NCBI GenBank assembly: GCA_019973155.2
Contig: BPQB01000035.1
Location: 124,001 to 188,000, forward strand
From: Phanerochaete sordida
Lineage: Eukaryota; Basidiomycota; Agaricomycetes; Polyporales; Phanerochaetaceae
Length of the DNA: 64,000 nucleotides
Reading direction: 5' to 3'
A model generated the notes under the pieces. That model was not told where the DNA came from. It did not search any database and saw only the letters and a program-made list of their open reading frames with translations. A program made the position numbers and the translations under genes. The stretch's first letter is position 1. Every line of letters starts with the position of its first letter. Shown here piece after piece: positions 12,807 to 24,949 of this stretch.

Positions 12807-14236
12807 CCCGGAGGGCGTCGAAAAGAACGACAGAACCGTCGAATGGGAGGCGGGGTGGGAAAGTCGATGTGGAGGGGATAACCACGAATCCTGGAAGGGG
12901 CACCTTATGAAGGGTGGGTGGAGAGATGCAGATCAAAGGCTAAGCGTACCTGTTCTGGAGCATCAACCCCGCCATCCTGCGTCCGCGGAACACCACTCAG
13001 CAACCTCTGTGCCTCCTCCGCAGCCTCTGGATTATCGAAGTTGATCCGTCAGCTGAGGCGCTGCATCTTCTGCCAACCTTGCGGGCTACGGGCAGGGGCA
13101 GGCCGCGGGCATGGCGATGTGAATGTCTAGGATAAGACTAGGGCGAGGCAACTTCGCTTGCAGGATACACGGGCGACCCTCGTTACTGCGACGGCGGTGT
13201 TGGCCACCATGGTGACTGCAAGCGCATCAGCTCCGCCCCATTGGCCAGCTTCCACAGCCAGACACGTAGTATATGAACAGGGACCCAGACAAGACTGCAC
13301 TTTTTGTAGTGTACGGCAGTGCTGTAGGATAGAGAGGGTGTACGTGGGACAGGAACATCAAATTGAGGCCGTGTTTGTTCCTGGATGATGTATAGCCTGC
13401 AGGCAGTGTGCTGACCATCCCTGCCTCTGCGACCGTGTCACGGCGTGGAGGCCTGGAGGTTGTCGCCTGTAGGCTGTAGGAGCATTAGATGAAGGCGAAA
13501 AAGGTAACAGCGTAAAGACAGGAAAATATGGTCGGATGCAGCGCTGCAATGGCACAGCACCAGTCGACCGTTCTGAATTCCAAGCAGCTTGCGAATATTT
13601 CTGATTGGTTACGAGGACGAACGTGCGCAGCTGCTCAGTGCTCACACAGAGGTGAACCATAAGAGGAAAGATTGGTAAGCAGCAAAGTACGCACAGCTCA
13701 AGGCCATCGCAGTTTCTATGCTCAGAATATGCATGTCCCGTACGCGTACAGGATATGGGCTTGAAGAAGAGAGCAGTCATTTCGATGGGACGTCACGAGC
13801 AAAGTAGCCGGTTCTGATATCTGAGGAATACCGTGTGTAGCCTGCCCTGCAATGATTGCTCGTTATATGCGTCAATTTCTGAGTAAACGCGAACGTACGG
13901 AACATGTAGAACGCGAATCTCGAAAGTATATCAGAACTCTGCAGCGTCGTGGCGTTGTCGAAAGGTAGAACCAGCTGGGACTCCATGCACCTCTCGCGCC
14001 ACATGCAGAGCCCCCGGATACCTCGTCAAACCACGCGGCGCCTAAACGCGACCTCCTGAGTTTCCCCGCACTCTGCAGTTCTTACTTCTTGTCCCTCGTC
14101 ATTGTCGTCGACTCGCCCACAATCACCACTTCTCGTGTCAGAATATCACTGCTGCGCGACTGAGACCAAACATACGACGTGACAAGTCCCTGCTTCAAGC
14201 TACACGCGGGGTAGCGGGCCCTCGCCAACTTCGCCG
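12807..14236. other. divergent promoter region, PHO84 copy 2 / BRPF-like gene
   Basis: 1.4 kb. Open frames up to 140 codons on the minus strand (13358-13780) lack any recognisable domain, and no exon chain could be built. A poly-pyrimidine-poor, unremarkable sequence; I see no repeats. Confidence 0.45.
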
Positions 14237-17200
14237 ATGGTACGAATAGGTGCATCGCCGACACCCGCTGCGGCACCTCCAGCGCTGCCGAAGGTCGCGT
14301 TTACGAGAGTTGAAGATGATACGCTTGCAGGAGTAGGAAGTGTGGCGGACGGCCAGGCGCGGTCGTATGGCTGTAAGTTTCGCAGTCCCGCCTTGCTTAC
14401 TTGATAGTGTCGTGCTAACGGTCTCGACGCGTAGATAACGATGGGAGCCCGTTCAGACTTCCGGACCAGTATATTCGATATATAGGTGTGTGGTTGACTT
14501 GGATTATCCTCCAGTGTGCTCACATCTGCGACAGAGCCCTTGGAGAGTGAACTCGCAGTGCAAGTCGAATACGACATGGACGAGCAAGGTAACGGGCAGC
14601 CATAGTCCCCAGGCTCGCTCTAACTCATTCAAAGACCAGGAATGGCTCGACAGTATCAATACAGAACGGCGAAACGCGAACCTCGACAAAGTGTCCTACG
14701 AAATGTTCGAGATCATCATGGACAGGCTGGAGAAGGAGTGGTTTGACTTGGTGAGTGCCGCAGGCTTTGCATGTTGCAAGCGTTGCTAAAGTTGCAGCAG
14801 ACCAAGAATCTTCCGAAGCCCGACCTTGCTATGCCGTCCGAAGACTCGACCTGTGCGATCTGCGACGACTCAGAGGGAGAGAACACGAACGCTATCGTCT
14901 TCTGTGATGGCTGTAACCTTGCTGTGCATCAAGGTGCGCTTTCCGTCGACTCCTGCCGCTCTGCCGCTCATAACGGGTGTGATAGATTGCTACGGCGTGC
15001 CATACATCCCAGAAGGACAGTGGCTCTGCCGGAAGTGCACAGTATCGCCTGAGAACCCTGTGGTGCGCAGTGTTTTCGTCTGCTCGGCTCACGTCCTGAA
15101 ACCCACTCTTCCAGTCTTGTATACTATGTCCAAACGAAGGCGGCGCATTCAAGCAGACCGTGCATGGCGAATGGGTGCATCTACTCTGCGCCATCTGGGT
15201 ACCCGAGACGCGTGTGGCGAACGATGTTTTCATGGAGCCTGTGACCGGTGTTGAGAGGATTCCAAAGCAGAGGTGGAAACTAGTGCGTGGCGCTGTGTCT
15301 TCGTGTTCATGTCGCGTTCTCACCTTGCAGTGCAGAAGTGCCAAATCTGCGAGGTCCGTATGGGCGCCTGCATACAGTGTATCAAGAACTCGTGCTTTTC
15401 GGCTTTCCACGCCACATGCGCACGCAAAGAGAAGCTGCTCATGCCCATGAAAGCCTCTCAGGGCTCCGAGGCGCCCACGCTCGCGGCCTACTGCGAGAAA
15501 CACCTGCCCGTACGTCGCCCAGACTGTATGCGTACTCAAACCCTGATCTCAGCCACCGACAGAGGGAGCAAGCCGAGGCGCGCCTCGCGGCGCTCAACAC
15601 CTCACCCGGGCCGAGCGGCGACAGCGGCGAGGCGGCGCAGTCGTCGAAGACAGCGCGCGCGTACGCGAAGACGTACAAGCCGGGGCCGCCGCTCGTGCCG
15701 AAGATCATCGTGGACCGCATCCAGCAGTACATCCACCGCGTCACGATCCGGCAGAAGCGCGAGTTCCTCGTGCTCGTGTGCAAGTACTGGAGCCTCAAGC
15801 GCGAGGCGCGCCGCGGGGCGCCGCTGCTCAAGCGGCTGCACCTCGAGCCGTGGACGGCCTCGGCGAACGGGCGCCACCAGAGCGACGAGGACAAGGCGTT
15901 CAAGCTCACGGTGCGTGGTGTGCTCGATCTACGCGCGGGGATGGCTGACCTGGGTGTGCAGCTGCTCAAGGACCTCCGTGACGACCTCGTGCGGCTCCAG
16001 GACCTGTCGGAAGCTACTCGCAAGAGGGAGGTGCAGAAGCTGCGACAGGCTAAATGCATTCAAAAGGCTCTGCGTGAAATTCTGTATCCCTTCCACCCTG
16101 TCATGCAGAAGGTCTTCGAAGATATCAAGAGGTATGCTGGCTTTCTAACATGTTCGCGTATGTAAGCTCAATTTGGGTGTTGCAGCGGTGACAAGAGCGA
16201 GTACTTCCTGTATCCCGTGTCGAAGGTCGACGTCCCAGATTACCACGACGTCATCAAGCATCCAATGTCTTGGAGTGTCATCGAACAGAAGCTTGCGGAT
16301 CATCAGTATTTCGACTTGCAGGAGTTCAAGGTAGGCCAAGCCTCGCGCCATTTTATCCCAGTTCTGACTTGGTGATACATCACAGGACGACATATTCCTT
16401 GTTCTTGACAACGCCATGGTTTACAACAAGCCAGACACATCGTACTACAGAGCTGCTCGACGAATCAAGAACGCTGCAGAACGCACCCTCCCGGAACTGG
16501 ATAGCTTCGTCACACACCACCTCCTTTCCACGACGGCTGACAACGCTGAAGAAACTCCTGAGCCGTCTCGACCCCTAGTTGGGGATCTTGAGCCTGCGCT
16601 GGGCCTGCTCGATCTGCTCGTCGATCCGGAGCGCATCCGAAAGGAATCCCGCCTCGTGCTGGACAAAGCGCCGCTCGACGCACTCTTCGCCTACGAGTTC
16701 GGCGAGCTGAAGCCGCTACCGACGCCCCAGGCTGCGCCAGCGCATCTCGCCCCCGCGACGACACAGCCAGCAGCCTCGCCGCGGCCTGCAGTGCCCGCAG
16801 TGCCCGCGGCACCAGACGCATCCGCCCCGCCGGCCCCGCCGTCGAAGGGCAAGATGAAGCGCGACCGCAAGCTGGAGAGGGCCCGCGCGAAGGAACGCAA
16901 GGCCCTCGCCGCGACCGGCATCAGCATGGCGCACCCGAAGACACGGCGCGGGCGCGCCACGGTGAGCCAGGCGGACGACGAGCCTGTCGTTGAGGACGCA
17001 CCGCGGTCGCACGTCATCATCATCCCGCCGCAGTCGCGCGAGCCGACGCGGCGGTCGTCTCCCGCCGTGCCACTCACACAAGCGCCTGCCTCAGAGCCCG
17101 CGCAAGACCCCGCGCCAGAGCCGACACAAGAGCCCGAAGAGCCTGCACCGTCCGAGCGCGGCGCAGACGGCGAGCCGCCGGCGAAGCGTGCGCGGCGCGA

Positions 17201-19085
17201 CTCGAAGCACTGGAAGCGCGCGCCGGTCGTGCAGCCGGGGCAGGCGGAGGTGCCGCCCGTCGTGGACGACGTCGACGAGCGCGCGTCGTTCACGATGTTC
17301 GACCAGGGCTGGATCCTGCCCGAGGGCCAGCGGCGGCACGCGCCGCGCGCGCCCGCGGGCGAGGTGAGGCGCAAGGGCGCGAAGGGTGAGTGGTTTGTCA
17401 CTTGCGGGGGTGGGATGGTGCTGATGTGCGGTGCAGAGAAACCGGTGTCGGTGGCGAAGAGTGTGGAGGAGGTGCTCGAGGCCGGGCCGTCGACCGCGGA
17501 AGTAGCGCATGTGTCGCCGTCGCCGGAGGTTCCTCTCCCTGAGGAGCAACAACAGGATGAGAGCGAGCCGACACCTGCACGTCCTGCTTCGCCCATGGAT
17601 GTGGACGTCGAAGAGCCTATGGAGCCCCCACCAGTGCAAGATGCCGAGCCCACCCCCAAGGAACCCACCCCACAGCTTACACCCGCAGCAATCGACGCCC
17701 GGGAGGAAGAGGAGGAGGAGGAGATCGACGTCGTGACGATTCGCGAGGAGGAAGAGTCACCTGGCGACTCGCCTACCCTCGCGCCTGAGCCTGAGCCTGA
17801 GACTGTGGAGACCGAGGAGGTGGCCCCGACGTCGGCCGTTGTGGGCGCTGACCTTCCGGCCGAGGAGCCAGCCCAGGCAGCAGAGCCGGAAGTGGAGGTC
17901 GACATCGAGGACGACGACCGCACGGTGACAGACATCCCGCCCGAGTTTGACAGGCGGATCGAGGTGGCTGCGCTCACGCGGGAGCTCGCCGAGCAGGAGC
18001 AGCAGGAACAAGAACAGGAGGAGGAGCTAATAGACGAATGGAGCCCAGCGCCGACGCCGACGCCGGAGCCGGAGCCCCAGGAAGAACAGCGCGCAGAAGA
18101 CGTCGTGGTCCCAGATGAGGACCAAAAGTCGGAGGACCAGAAGTCAGAGGACCAGGCGTCCGAGCTGACGGCGCTGAGCGACTCAGACACACCGCTGCGC
18201 GTGTCGACGCGGCCGCGACGCAGCGGGCGCGTGCGCGCGGCGGCGCTCGAGCCGACACAGTCGAGTCAGAGCCGCGGCTCGGGCGCCTCGCGGCAGCAGG
18301 GCGAGGGCAGCGTCGAGGTGAGCGTGGACGAGTGGAGCGTGGACGCGACGGACGAGGGCGCGGGCGCGGAGCCGACGACGAAGAAGCGGGCGCCGAGGAA
18401 GTCCAAGGGGCGCGGCAAGCGGGCGCCGCCGCCGCCGGTGGTCGCACCCGATGCTGGCAAGGTCGTGCTGCGCCGCGGGCAGCTGCTCGAGGGCGGGACA
18501 CTTGGTGAGTCGCGCTGTGCATATCATGCGGAGCCCGTTACTGACGGCAACGCGCAGTCTGGGCGAAGTTCAGTGAGTGGCATGTCTGATGCTGTGTGCG
18601 GTGTGCGATGCTAATCAAGATGCGGCGCAGCCGGGTACCCGTGGTGGCCCGCGGTCGTGTTCGACTACGACGACGAGTCGGTGCCGGCGACGATCAAGGC
18701 GCAGTGGACGCGGAAGGAGATGGAGAAGGGGCACGTGCACATCGTGCGCTTCTTCGACGAGCACGACACCTGGTGCGCGCTGTGCTTCCTGCGACGTGGG
18801 CTTCTGCTGATTCGACTACTCCAGGCAGACGTTCGGGGTCGACCAGATCCTGATGCTCCACGAGGACGAAAGTGCGTAGGGTCTCCCGTGCCAGCGATTG
18901 CTTGCTCATGTTCTGCACAGACCTCGACGACGATATGCTGGCGCCGAACTCAAACAGGCAGACGTGGAAGCGACCAAAGGACCGAGAGCGGTGCCGAAAA
19001 GCGTTCTTGTAAGTTGCCTGTCCGTGATGCACACGCCAATTGCTAATGTAATGTCAGGCGGGCATTGCAAGAGATGGAAGTCTGA
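14237..19085 (+). CDS. BRPF/Nto1-like chromatin reader: EPL1-like segment, PHD, extended PHD, bromodomain, PWWP
   Basis: Probable scaffold of a MYST histone acetyltransferase complex (NuA3/MOZ-BRPF type), nuclear. ATG 14237; exons join in phase to [19 protein letters not shown] then [15 protein letters not shown], the enhancer-of-polycomb-like motif that binds the acetyltransferase. [14 protein letters not shown]...[17 protein letters not shown]...WLCRKC. Extended [17 protein letters not shown]...[12 protein letters not shown]...[14 protein letters not shown]...FHATCARK...YCEKHLP. Bromodomain (about 16190-16480): [19 protein letters not shown], ending [13 protein letters not shown] with the acetyl-lysine-binding Asn. 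A low-complexity Pro/Glu/Asp linker of about 600 residues follows. The C-terminal PWWP reads VWAKF(T)[13 protein letters not shown]...[13 protein letters not shown]. The last intron gives [10 protein letters not shown] and TGA at 19083-19085. About 1,300 residues. Yeast Nto1 lacks the bromodomain and PWWP; this order matches animal BRPF1. Confidence 0.92.
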
Positions 19086-19423
19086 TGACCGGGTGGTCGC
19101 GTGATATTTTCCTATCCCAGGTTATTACGCCTATGTTTTATTGCCTCATTTTTATGCTGTCTTTGCTGTGTAAGTTTACATGCTGTTATACGCTGCTAAT
19201 GCACTGGTTTCGATCCTCTGCACAAGCTTTAGCCTGCGCCGTCCTCGGTCAGGTCGCATGAGTCAGTTTGGCGGCGGGATGCACGAGCCGCGAGTTGCAG
19301 TCTAGGTTTGATGGAGCTCACCGAGAAGTTCTGCACGCTACTACTTATATTGCGCTGCCCACAAGCCTCCTGCATTCTTCGGACCCCGCGCACACCTCTC
19401 TCTTCAACCACCACGGTCTCACC
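19086..19423. other. intergenic region upstream of ICMT-like gene
   Basis: 338 bp, AT-richer than its neighbours just after the BRPF-like stop codon (T-rich stretch at 19110-19200, a likely 3' UTR/polyadenylation zone), then a short promoter for the next gene. No TATA box is convincing. Confidence 0.5.
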
Positions 19424-20247
19424 ATGATCTGGTATCCATCCTCCGAGTTTCTCAGCTCGCCGCTGCTCAAGATACCCCTCGTGCTATCCTGCACAGCCAT
19501 CACGACGCTAGCGCAAAGCCCGCCGAACCCGCCGGCGGCAAAGAAAGAGTTGGACCAGTATGAAGGAAAGAGAGAGGCTCTGAGCACACCCCTTGGCGTC
19601 AGGATGGCTGCGTTCATGTACAAGGTCCGTGGTTTGTTCTCCGACGGATCTGCAGGTGCCCCGGCTGACGCTCCCGAGAATAGGCGACGTACTGGGCGAG
19701 CGCGCTCGGCGAGACCTCAATCATCCTCGCGGAGCACTACCCGTGCACGCCGCTCTCCGACGCCGCATTCGCGGTCTTTGCGCCTCGCGCCGCGTTCTGG
19801 CGCTCGCCCGGCGGCGTGCGCATCACGGGCGCGTGGCTCGCGGGCTGCGCGCTCATGTGCGGCGGCGCGGCGCTGCGGCTGTGGTGCTACCGCACGCTCG
19901 GCCGCTTCTTCACGTGGGAGCTCAGCGTGAAGGAAGACCACCGCCTCGTCACACGCGGCCCGTATGCGGTCGTGCGCCATCCCAGCTACGTCGGCAGCGC
20001 GATGATTGGCATCGGCGTCGTGCTGTGCTACTGCAGCCCCGGCGGGTGGTACCGCGAGTGCGTCGGGTGGGACACCCTGCTCGGAAAGGTCTTCACGGCT
20101 GCGTGGGCGACGTGGACGTTGTCGATCCCGGCGATGCTCTTCATGCGAGTGGACAAGGAGGACGCGGTAATGAGGAGGGAGTTCGGCGCCGAGTGGGAGG
20201 CATATGCGAAGAGGACGCCGTACAGGCTTATTCCTTTTGTATACTGA
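19424..20247 (+). CDS. isoprenylcysteine carboxyl methyltransferase (ICMT)-like membrane protein
   Basis: ICMT enzymes methylate the C-terminal prenylcysteine of Ras/Rho and a-factor-like pheromones at the ER, using S-adenosylmethionine. Two exons: 19424-19624 (67 codons) and 19684-20247, separated by a GT-AG intron and in phase; 254 residues. The C-terminal half carries the family core: ITGAWLAGCALMCGGAALRLW, then RFFTWELSVKEDHRLVTRGP, YAVVRHPSYVGS (the RHPxYxG substrate/cofactor motif), IPAMLFMRVDKEDAVMRREF and GAEWEAYAKRTPYRLIPFVY. The N-terminal half (LSSPLLKIPLVLSCTA and a Lys/Glu-rich loop) is less conserved, as usual in basidiomycete multi-copy ICMT-like families. All key motifs are present, so activity is plausible, though many such copies in mushrooms are not the canonical STE14. 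A decayed relative lies at 33312-34102. Confidence 0.88.
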
Positions 20248-20453
20248 AGACGGCAAGCTGGAAGATCAGGATTCGTGGCCACATTGGTCTGGAAATAAAA
20301 TGTGATATCATAAACCCCTTCGCTCTGCTCGCAGAGATGAATTGGCACAGAAAGACTACACATGCTACGTCCCCTTTGGTAAGCCTGCGCTTTGTCGCAT
20401 TTGTATAGAAGACTCACATTTGTTCAATTTTCAGAGCAGTACAGCGATGGTGC

Positions 20454-23400
20454 TCATGCTTGCTCCGCCGAGACGTGGCTGCCTGCGTCAGCAGTGCCAG
20501 ACCTGTTCTGCTCTGGCGCGGCGTTCATGGACTCGGGGTCAGGTAGCATGGTGCCGGAATTTTGGCGAGGGTCGTGAAGCATGTCGCCAATCCGCACATG
20601 CATGGCATACCAGTCCTGTTGCTCCACGGACGCCATAACTTCTCGATGGGTACCTGCGTCGGAGACGGTAGGCGCCCTACTGGCCCAGCGGCCATCCAAG
20701 AAGCGCTCCAGCTCGTAGTCCGGCAGCTCTGCTTCGTCCGCGCTGTACGCCGGGGGCCGGCTCTTTAAGAGCTTCATTATGCGTTGCTGAGCGGTGATAT
20801 GATTACTTCGTAAGAGCGGGCAAGCCGCGTAGCTGAGCGCTATTCCAGCGCCGCATTCGTGTCCTGCCCAGAGGCACTTTGGCGCGGCGCATGGCTCCGT
20901 CGTAGATGCACGGTGGAGCCTCTGGAGGCTTCGGTGCAGGTACCACGAGGCGTATTCCTGGTCTCCTACAAGAAGGCCTTGGCGAGCGGATCCCTCGAAG
21001 GCGTGGAGCAGACGGCGGAGGAGGGAATCGTAGGGCCCTGTTTCGAGGGATGCATCGACGAATTGTCGCCAGAGCCAGGCGATCCATTCGTGATCAGTCG
21101 CTTCGGCGCAGATGGACGTCACTCGAACTGCCCTGCTCAAGAGCACTTCTGCAACGTCGGCCATCCTTTCCAGTACGGCGGTGACGGGAACAGCCGAGTC
21201 CCCAGAGCTGAGGCTGCTGTACCCTTTCAGCCATGCGACGGCGGCGTATACGAGTGAGCGAAGGGTACCCCATGGGGCAGCTTGGACCGTTGACTCGCAG
21301 CCTAGGAGGAGTGACTGGTAGTCTGCGTGTTTCATCACACCCGGTGTTGCAGCTACAACATACCAAGTGATACATAGTCAGTTTGAGGAATCGAAATATG
21401 GAGCCGGGGCTTGCCTAATGTTCGCCCATCTGGGGCGTAACCGACCTTGCCATACTTGCACGCGCATACGAACACTTCCAAAAACGCATCGCCTGGCAAG
21501 AAGTGTCGTCCTTGAAGAAGACCTGTGTATGCGTTGATGTACAATTCACTCCCGCAGGCGGTGCTAATCAGCAGCGGCAGTATCTCTGACATCCTTCGCC
21601 ACCTATCGAAGTTTGCGCCATAGGTTTGGGATACGATATGTGGTGTGCTGTGTTCGCGCGCAGATACGTTGGCGGCAACGATGCGGGCAATGATACGAAT
21701 GGAGGGACTATCAAGTGGTATAGGTAGCGCGTGCGGTCGCCGGAGCAGTTGTGCTGCATTAGATAGATCGCCAACTGATCATTCGACTATCAGTAAAGCC
21801 TGACTATGGCTCATACGGTATCAAACATACCAGGTTCATCTGATGAGATCGACACGATTCTTCTACCAAATTGCTCCACGTATGTCCCGGATGCCTCTCG
21901 GAGGGTGAGGATGTTGTGGGCATCGAAAAGCGAGCGAAGGAGATGCAGGGGACTATTCCGTTCGCCAGCGGAGATCATCGTCCACATCGTAACCATTTTG
22001 GTGCCCAATGGCAAACAGGAGTGACCATCACTGTGAGCTGTCATAACGGCCATATCGATGTAATCTTGAATAGCAGGTGCATTTGAAGAATTTGAGACCC
22101 ACGTCAGTGCTCGGACGAGATACGCGATTTCGGAGATATCGACGAGGAGTGCCATTGCATCGTGTTCGGAAGCCTGGGAGATAATGTTTCTCCCGAGCAA
22201 CGCATCATGCACAGATGTCGCCGTCTCGTAGTCTAGGGCTTCCATTGCATGGCATAAGACATGCCGCCATGGAGCCCACCATCTGCCTGTGGTAACCCTT
22301 GTCGCCGATCGACTGTCCAGATCCAGATTGCGCCAGTTTTGCGGATATCGAGGCCAGGGTATCCGATGAAAGCTCGGGCTGCCTACGTCGTCCTGACCAG
22401 TGGAAGGCGACTCCCTATCCGTGTTTGCTGGGGTGTCACAGGGATGATAGACTATATCCCAACTGCACTGCACAACGAATGCAATCCGTATACAGAGCCT
22501 TGGAATGCGTCGGGGTCTTAACCTGATGGGTAGTAAGGGGGATGGTCTCTGTGTGTCCAACTGGGATGATGGCCTGGAGGACAGGGGAGAGTCCGAGTTC
22601 GCTGGAAGAGTCTCCGGCGGAATCTCCGCGGGCGAATCATTTCGACCACCAGGCGGAGTACTTGATATCGCGAAGTGGGGCGATGCCTGGCGAGAGCTGT
22701 TCTCGACATCGTCGTGGGGATAGCCTGTCATCCAGTCGGGATGTGCCTCCCTACGATGCTTTGCCGCGCGGGCCCAACGTGCAGCGTAAACGCGAGCGGC
22801 TTCTCGCAAGAGCTGAGCTCCGTAAGGGATGGGCACGCGCACCAAGTTCAACAGCCGAAGGCAGACCATCGCGGTCGGAGAGCGGTATGGGCACCGCAGG
22901 AATAGGACGGGAAGGACAGTGAACGCTGAGACAGCAAGGAGGAATGCAGCTACGATTGTGCTCAGAGCGATGGCCACGATATCGTCGAGGGTCCAGAGTA
23001 GGATTATCATGCCAATCAGAAAGAGTATCATCGCGATCTCCAACAAGGCGGGAATTGCGGCGATCGTAGCGTCGACATTCCACGCTTCCCAGTCCTCGAA
23101 GCGCATCTGTCGGACAATGATATTTTCTCTGGGTTTCGCGAGAGGGGAGTTCCACAACATAAACTCGCGAAGCCATTGTTTTGCTGATATGCCGAAAAGC
23201 GCAGCTGCGAGGGATAGAACGAGACTGAAAAAGAAGAGGATATTGATCGAGCGGGCTGAAGCGGGAGCAGTGGAGGATTGTGTAGCAAGGGCAGCTGAGG
23301 CGTTGAGAGAGGGAGGAATACGGCCATGTGGCAGGGGAATTGGTGCTGTAAGACCATAGAGCAAAAGCTGATTGTTCATGATAAGGAGCTGATTTGTTGT

Positions 23401-23766
23401 ATCTGAGCTATTGGGCTGGAGCATCGGATATGTCTGCACAACGAATGCAGTCAGGATGGCGGAAAAAAGACCGGCCTTGAAGCAATATGACACATCAATA
23501 GAAGAGCATGAATCATCGTTCTGTGGGGCTTACGAATACCAGCAGGGTGTCTATATCCTCTACGGCTCCTTTTTTCTTCCCTTCGTCGTAGGTATCCAGA
23601 TGAGCTTGGATACCTGCCCATCCCAGAGAGCTAGACGTATCCTAGGAAGAATGTTTCTTCAGACGAAGTAGCCCTGAAATACACGATTACAATTACCAAC
23701 CTCGGAAGGGCCATTGCTGCTGGGCAAATCGGGGCTATCCTCGGGGTTATGGGCTACGCCTGACAT
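20454..23766 (-). CDS. DUF6535-domain membrane protein
   Basis: Start ATG at 23764-23766 (MSGVAHNPEDSPDLP). Exons join as WAGIQAHLDTYDEGKKKGA, then VEDIDTLLVF across an intron into AGLFSAILTAFVVQTYPML, the DUF6535 core (first membrane helix followed by Tyr and LQP). Further helices: SINILFFFSLVLSLAAALFG, then AKQWLREFM, and ALLEIAMILFLIGMIILLW with IVAAFLLAVSAFTVLPVLFL. A long soluble C-terminal part follows; the splice after SISSDEPG leads to SNDQLAIYLMQHNCSGDRTR and on through MSEILPLLISTACGSELYI to a last exon ending SHVSAEQA, TGA at 20454-20456. About 1,000 residues, matching the family. Function is unknown; DUF6535 proteins form large families in Agaricomycetes. No disabling change seen. 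Confidence 0.85.
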
Positions 23767-24949
23767 GATGGATGAATGCTGTGGTTCAAAAATGTACCAC
23801 ACGCGGGTGAGCTGAGAATCCCGCAAGTCGAGGATGAGGGTGGTGAGAGAGATAAAGGAAGATGTGGGTGTACTGCGTATCTGGGCAATTATCCTGTACT
23901 TCCATTCATACAGCAAAGCGCCGTGACTGACAACTGCGGAGGCGTCATGACTAGTCACAAGCTGCCGAGAAATACCCGCACTAAATCTTGCTTATCGCTT
24001 GCTGTCCACAGAGAATATGAGAGAGAAGGAAGATTGATCAGGATATATACAAATCAGATTTCGACAAAAAGCCGCAAGGTAAAAGGCATATGACGAGAAT
24101 TGTGTGGCATTACGACTGGAGCGCACATACAGGTCATCTGCACGTCAGTCAAGGTCAGTCTGGTGAGCCTCCCGCCACATTCCTGCCAATTTGAGGTCAG
24201 CCGTGCTCGCGGAGCGCATACGAGGCGGCACCGCTCGAAGCAGGGCGGGGCATCATCGAACAGAAATAGGAACGAAGGCCTCTAAGCCTCGGTAGCCAGT
24301 CGGTAGCAGCTCTTCAGCTGACATGCGGCAGACGACCGTACCCGCAGTATAACCAGCCCTGAAGGTCTCAGAGTTCTGTACGCGGCGGCCCGTGCGGGTG
24401 TAAATGCCACTCTAGGAGGCACAAAGGCCAAGGCAAGTGATGCGATGTCTTTCCGTACTCGCCCAAGGGAAAAAATGGCCCGTCTACCACACATCCGTCT
24501 CGCCTGGTAGTACGCACGACACAAAGTCACTTCAAGTCTGCCTTACAGTCCTGTGCGCCGCTTCTCCGTCGGGATACCGTGCGACAGCGGCCGTAGTATC
24601 ATGAAGGGTACACCATGCTTATCCTCACCCTGGATTATCGATGTGTATAAGTGCTGTCTCCGCGCCATGGCGCACCAGACTCACCGGTCCTGCGGCGGCA
24701 TAGCGGAAGCCTACCTTTCATATCAAGGATCTGATGTCTAGCGTCCGAGATATTCGGTGGGGGTATCGGATTGATACGTCGAGGCGATGACATGATGGGC
24801 GCGATCAGGGTGGCAGAGTGTCTACCGGCCTTCAAGAAATGTCGCGCGTCGGCATGGGGGTCGGGTGCCAGTGACTTTGGCCGAGAGTAGATCAAGAGCA
24901 GGAGGCAGGAGAAGGTCTCTCCTCAACGAGGCTCACGAGGTAGATCCAG
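23767..24949. other. gene-poor region
   Basis: 1.2 kb upstream of the DUF6535 gene. No exon with a recognisable domain on either strand. It borders the inverted-repeat element on its right. Confidence 0.45.

Noticed and set aside
16691..18190. Minus-strand open frame of 499 codons (Ser/Gly-rich)
   Set aside because: Antisense shadow of the acidic Pro/Glu linker of the BRPF-like gene.
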